Below, piece after piece: positions 6,527 through 9,371 of a DNA stretch of 9,371 nt. Position numbers and translations under genes: made by a program. This DNA comes from Caryophanales bacterium UBA5632 (GTDB lineage: Bacteria; Bacillota_I; Bacilli_A; Izemoplasmatales; Hujiaoplasmataceae), in assembly GCA_002421405.1 (NCBI GenBank), contig DIJY01000056.1, positions 19,709-29,079 of the forward strand. The letters are read 5' to 3'. Positions within the stretch are counted from its first letter, which is position 1. Each line of letters opens with the position of its first letter. The notes beneath the pieces were generated by a model, which worked only from the letters and a program-made list of their open reading frames with translations, was not told the DNA's origin and searched no databases.

Positions 6527-7621
6527 TTACCGCATCCAATCCATTGTCTTTGAACCCATTAACAAGTCTAAAACACCATAGTAAGTAACTGCATTAATGA
6601 CATGAACAACCCGGTTGACAATCGCAGGGTCGTGTCTGCCTCTGACTTCTATTGTGACAGGTTCATTCGTTTTTAAATTAATTGATGATTGAGGTTTTCC
6701 AATCGATGGCGTCGGTTTAATTGCGCATTTTACGATAACGGGCATTCCCGTGGTTATTCCACCTAAGATACCACCGTTATGATTACTGAGGGTTTCGATT
6801 TTACCGTCTTTCATTTGATAACCATCATTGATTTCTGAACCATAATAATTAGTCATGTTAAAACCATCACCAAATTCAACGCCTTTTACAGATGGAACGC
6901 TGTAATAAAGCGACGACAAATAGCTTTCGATCGATTCAAATAATGGGTTTCCGATCCCTGCAGGAAGATTGAGAATCGCTGTTTCAACAATTCCACCAAC
7001 GGAATCTTCATTGGTTTTAGCATTTAATATGATTTCGCGCATTGAAGTTTCAACGGATTGATCCACGAGAGGAAAATCGAGTGTTTGAATTTTCTTTGCG
7101 AGGTCAAGATCAATTTTGAGTTGATTGAACGGTTGATCATAACATTGATGAACCTTTAAAATGTGTGAAACGATTTCAATCCCTTGTTTGTTTAGGATTT
7201 GTTTTGAAATTGCGCCAATAATCATGAAGGCAACTGTCACTCTTCCTGAAAACATTCCACCGCCACGAGGGTCATTATAGCCATCAAATTTAACATAAGC
7301 AGGATAATCAGCGTGGCTAGGACGCGGCGTATATAATACGGTTTGATAGTCATTTGATATTTTATTGTTATTTGGAATTAAAAACGTCAGCGGCGCTCCC
7401 GTTGTTTTACCTTGATAGAAACCACTGATAATTTGATATTGATCCGTTTCTTGACGGGCCGTTGAATAAATGCTTTTAGGACGTCTTTTTGTCAGTTCAA
7501 AATCGATGATACTCAAATCAATTTCGATGCCAGACGAAAGTCCGTCGATGACAATGCCAATATTGTCACCATGAGATTCACCAAACAAGGTGACTTTTAA
7601 GTTTTTACCAAAAGAGTTCAT
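6527..7621 (-). CDS. aroC: Chorismate synthase
   Basis: AroC makes chorismate from EPSP by eliminating phosphate, using reduced FMN that is not consumed; it is step 7, the end of the common pathway. At 364 residues it has the usual length. GESHG at 14-18 contains catalytic His17. RPSHADYPAYVKFDGYNDPRGGGMFSGR at 100-127 contains the second catalytic His103 and the Gly-rich FMN/substrate region. SVGGIVE is at 207-213, SVKGVEFGDGF at 244-254, NGGILGGITTGMP at 282-294, and GRHDPAIVNR at 328-337 with the conserved Asp331. The start is supported by GGAAGTG (minus strand 7633-7627), five bases before the ATG, and by a 17-nt gap after aroB. No flavin reductase partner is visible in the window, so whether this is a monofunctional enzyme cannot be judged. 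Confidence 0.97.
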   Translation of the reverse strand: MNSFGKNLKVTLFGESHGDNIGIVIDGLSSGIEIDLSIIDFELTKRRPKSIYSTARQETDQYQIISGFYQGKTTGAPLTFLIPNNNKISNDYQTVLYTPRPSHADYPAYVKFDGYNDPRGGGMFSGRVTVAFMIIGAISKQILNKQGIEIVSHILKVHQCYDQPFNQLKIDLDLAKKIQTLDFPLVDQSVETSMREIILNAKTNEDSVGGIVETAILNLPAGIGNPLFESIESYLSSLYYSVPSVKGVEFGDGFNMTNYYGSEINDGYQMKDGKIETLSNHNGGILGGITTGMPVIVKCAIKPTPSIGKPQSSINLKTNEPVTIEVRGRHDPAIVNRVVHVINAVTYYGVLDLLMGSKTMDWMR

Positions 7622-7638
7622 ATAATCACTTCCAATTT

Positions 7639-8625
7639 TTATAATTTGAATTGGGACTTTACAATCACTGAATTTCCTATTTCAGTCACATCGACTATTT
7701 TTAGTAAGTCTTTTCTCCCTTTTTTATCGCGGTTGATATAGATTTTCAGTTCATCAAAACTGACGGGGTCACTGGTGGGAAGGTTATATTTCTTTAAACA
7801 ATCAATCAGTTCTTTTTTAATTTGGGGGTTAGAAAGAATTTGAACCATCCCAATAGAAACGGCTTCACCATGTAAATATTTTTTGTATTCATAATACGTT
7901 TCCAATGCATGGCCAATCGTATGACCAAAATTAAGCGATTGACGAAGTGAATTATCGAATTCATCAGCTTCAACATATCTCTTTTTGATTTCCAAAGATT
8001 TATAGATATAATAATCCCAATCTTTCGAAGGATCCTCATTTTTTATTTTCTCAAAAAATGATTTATCGGCAATCATACCATATTTTATCATTTCTGCCAT
8101 GCCAGCATTGATTTGACGCTTATCTAACGTATTCAGCGTTAAAGGATCAATCAAAACTTTTTTCGGCGGATAGATTGAACCGATGATGTTTTTAGCACCG
8201 GTTGTATTTATCGCCACCTTTCCACCGACAGAAGAATCAATTTGTGATAGCAATGTCGTTGGTATTTGGATGAAATCGAGGCCTCTTGAATAAGTAGAAG
8301 CGACGAATCCTGACAAATCGCCAGTAACGCCACCGCCGATAGACACAACAACCGCATCTTTTCTGATATTATGATTGACCAAAATATCAATGATTCTTGA
8401 AAATTCAGTCATTGATTTGCTCAATTCTCCCGCAGGAAAATGGATTAATAAATGGTCGGGACAAGCATTTTTTACATCATTGATGTATTCGATTGGGATC
8501 ATATCATCAGCGATAATGACATAAAACAGATCAGGATTCATATAAAGTTTTAGTTTTTTTAATAATCCTGATTCGATTAAAACATCGTAACTACCCTTGT
8601 GGGATTTAACACTCAGTTGACGCAT
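7639..8625 (-). CDS. aroB: 3-dehydroquinate synthase
   Basis: AroB converts DAHP to 3-dehydroquinate, step 2, using NAD+ and a divalent metal. With the start chosen here the protein has 328 residues, rather short for the family (about 350-360). An upstream in-frame ATG at 8658 would add 11 residues (MVMSHFWRNKN), but those bases lie inside aroA and lack a ribosome site. The ATG at 8625 has GGAGG nine bases before it and gives MRQLSV, a natural beta-strand start. NAD-binding GGGVTGDLSGF is at 97-107 and PTTLLSQIDSSVGGK at 122-136. AGMAEMIKYG at 174-183 gives metal ligand Glu178, and LNFGHTIGHALE at 231-242 gives His235. HGEAVSIGM at 252-260 gives His252, the third ligand. Four bases separate it from the aroA stop. 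Activity is expected to be intact. Confidence 0.96.
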   Translation of the reverse strand: MRQLSVKSHKGSYDVLIESGLLKKLKLYMNPDLFYVIIADDMIPIEYINDVKNACPDHLLIHFPAGELSKSMTEFSRIIDILVNHNIRKDAVVVSIGGGVTGDLSGFVASTYSRGLDFIQIPTTLLSQIDSSVGGKVAINTTGAKNIIGSIYPPKKVLIDPLTLNTLDKRQINAGMAEMIKYGMIADKSFFEKIKNEDPSKDWDYYIYKSLEIKKRYVEADEFDNSLRQSLNFGHTIGHALETYYEYKKYLHGEAVSIGMVQILSNPQIKKELIDCLKKYNLPTSDPVSFDELKIYINRDKKGRKDLLKIVDVTEIGNSVIVKSQFKL

Positions 8626-8629
8626 ATTT

Positions 8630-9371
8630 TTATTCCTCCAAAAATGTGACATTACCACCTAAATTTTGATAATCTAGAAAAAAATTCGGATATGATTTAT
8701 TAACTGCTTCTGCATTTTTGATTAAAACCGGATGATTAGCTCGAATTGCGGCAATCGCAATTGACATTACAATTCGGTGATCGCCAAACGATTCAAAAAC
8801 ACCGCCATCAACCATTGATTTTCCTTCAATGATTAAGGAAGAATCTGTCATTTCAACTTCAACATTCATCCGTTTTAACGTTTCATAAGTTGAACTTAAA
8901 CGATTTGATTCTTTGTATTTTAATCTCGTTGCATTTTCAATGATGGTTTTCCCATTTGAAAGCGCGCCAAGGATTGCCAATATTGGAGCGATATCAGGAG
9001 ATTGAGATACATCGATGGTAGTGCCAATGGTGTTGGAGTAATGAAAGTCAATATCGGATTTATTCCAAGTAAAATACCCATTCATTTTTTCGATAAATTC
9101 AAGGATTTTTCGGTCGGGTTGTATGGATTGTAGAGACATGTTTTTACAGGTTATATCACCGCTCAATAATCCTGCAACAGCATAGAATGCCATTTGTGAA
9201 TAATCACCTTCAATGACCATATTTGTCGCTTTGTATTTTTGATTACCGTGAATTAGATAACGATTATCTTCTACAGTAATATGAATCCCAAATCGTTCTA
9301 GTATGTCGAGCGTCATATCAATGTATTCTTTTGACTCCAGTTCACTGGTAATTTCAATGATTGAACTTTCT
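8630..9371 (-). CDS. aroA: 3-phosphoshikimate 1-carboxyvinyltransferase (EPSP synthase), C-terminal part
   Basis: AroA transfers the enolpyruvyl group of PEP to shikimate 3-phosphate, step 6. The frame stays open to the window edge, and the 18 residues before the first visible ATG (9316) include SKEYID, which with MTL matches the conserved SKPYIDxTL segment in the middle of the family. That ATG is therefore internal and the N-terminal domain is outside the window; about 246 residues are seen. Visible motifs are GDYSQMAFYAVAGLL (the SSAAFF-like helix), SPDIAPILAILGAL with the catalytic Asp, RLKYKESNRL (the K-E-S-D-R signature with Asn for Asp, a tolerated change), SFGDHRIVMSIAIAA with the conserved Asp-His-Arg, and SYPNFFLDYQNLGG near the end. 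Whether it is of the glyphosate-sensitive or -tolerant class cannot be told without the N-terminal half. The stop overlaps the leader of aroB and the gene's last codons hold the aroB ribosome site. Confidence 0.96.
   Translation of the reverse strand, partial: ESSIIEITSELESKEYIDMTLDILERFGIHITVEDNRYLIHGNQKYKATNMVIEGDYSQMAFYAVAGLLSGDITCKNMSLQSIQPDRKILEFIEKMNGYFTWNKSDIDFHYSNTIGTTIDVSQSPDIAPILAILGALSNGKTIIENATRLKYKESNRLSSTYETLKRMNVEVEMTDSSLIIEGKSMVDGGVFESFGDHRIVMSIAIAAIRANHPVLIKNAEAVNKSYPNFFLDYQNLGGNVTFLEE
8635..8639 (-). promoter_or_regulatory. Ribosome binding site that decides the aroB start
   Basis: GGAGG (minus strand 8639-8635) lies in the last codons of aroA and nine bases upstream of the ATG at 8625. 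It supports that start over the ATG at 8658, which has no comparable site at the right distance. Its position inside aroA suggests that ribosomes ending on aroA pass directly to aroB. Confidence 0.85.

Larger units (their letters stand above)
3841..9371 (-). other. Shikimate operon aroA-aroB-aroC-aroEK-aroQ-aroF
   Basis: Six cistrons on one strand have junctions of +4, +17, +1, -20 and -4 bases, with no hairpin terminator seen between them. Their seven activities cover every step from central metabolites to chorismate. The promoter is not in the window, since aroA runs off the right edge. Transcription may continue through the small membrane protein gene to the hairpin at 3489-3522. Confidence 0.9.

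Noticed and set aside
7806..8390. Two minus-strand open frames (7806-8039 and 8208-8390) inside aroB
   Set aside because: They are alternate frames of aroB, which is fully accounted for by conserved NAD and metal-binding motifs.
8626..8658. Longer aroB start at 8658
   Set aside because: The added 11 residues overlap the aroA end and lack a ribosome site; the ATG at 8625 has GGAGG at a suitable distance.
9314..9316. ATG as the start of aroA
   Set aside because: The upstream in-frame residues SKEYID complete a conserved mid-protein EPSP synthase motif, so this Met is internal.

Overview
The window is AT-rich, tightly packed bacterial DNA read with the standard genetic code: aroQ ends at TGA, the other complete genes end at TAA, and tryptophans are TGG. 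Strong Shine-Dalgarno sites, A/T-rich terminators and the low-GC codon use suggest a Bacillota or standard-code Mycoplasmatota lineage (Acholeplasma/Izemoplasma/Haloplasma/Erysipelotrichia-like). This placement is an inference from composition and protein style only.

Left part, + strand. The window opens inside a gene for an uncharacterised FAD-dependent dehydrogenase (COG2509 type), closed by a hairpin terminator. A clear extended -10 promoter then drives a two-gene unit: purA (adenylosuccinate synthetase, with unusual residues near conserved motifs) and, 15 nt later, a class I/II PLP aminotransferase. A hairpin with A/T tracts on both sides ends this unit and can also stop transcription coming from the right.

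Right part, - strand. From about 3841 to beyond the right edge lies a shikimate-pathway operon, transcribed right to left: aroA (5' end outside the window), aroB, aroC, a fused aroE-aroK, aroQ and aroF. Junctions range from a 17-nt gap to a 20-nt overlap. Together these six cistrons encode all seven steps from erythrose 4-phosphate plus PEP to chorismate: AroF step 1, AroB 2, AroQ 3, AroE 4, AroK 5, AroA 6, AroC 7. The first enzyme, AroF, is the last gene and carries an N-terminal domain of the Thermotoga feedback-inhibited type. Between aroF and the shared terminator sits a small two-helix membrane protein gene on the same strand, with its own promoter.

The neighbouring aminotransferase could finish phenylalanine/tyrosine synthesis or make the aspartate that PurA uses; the sequence does not decide. 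I see no mobile element, CRISPR array, tRNA, rRNA or phage gene. No gene-free stretch exceeds about 120 bases. The region is mostly core metabolism. The least ordinary points are the AroE-AroK fusion, the complete pathway in one operon, the divergent PurA, and a 15-bp repeat just past aroF that looks like a relic coding end.
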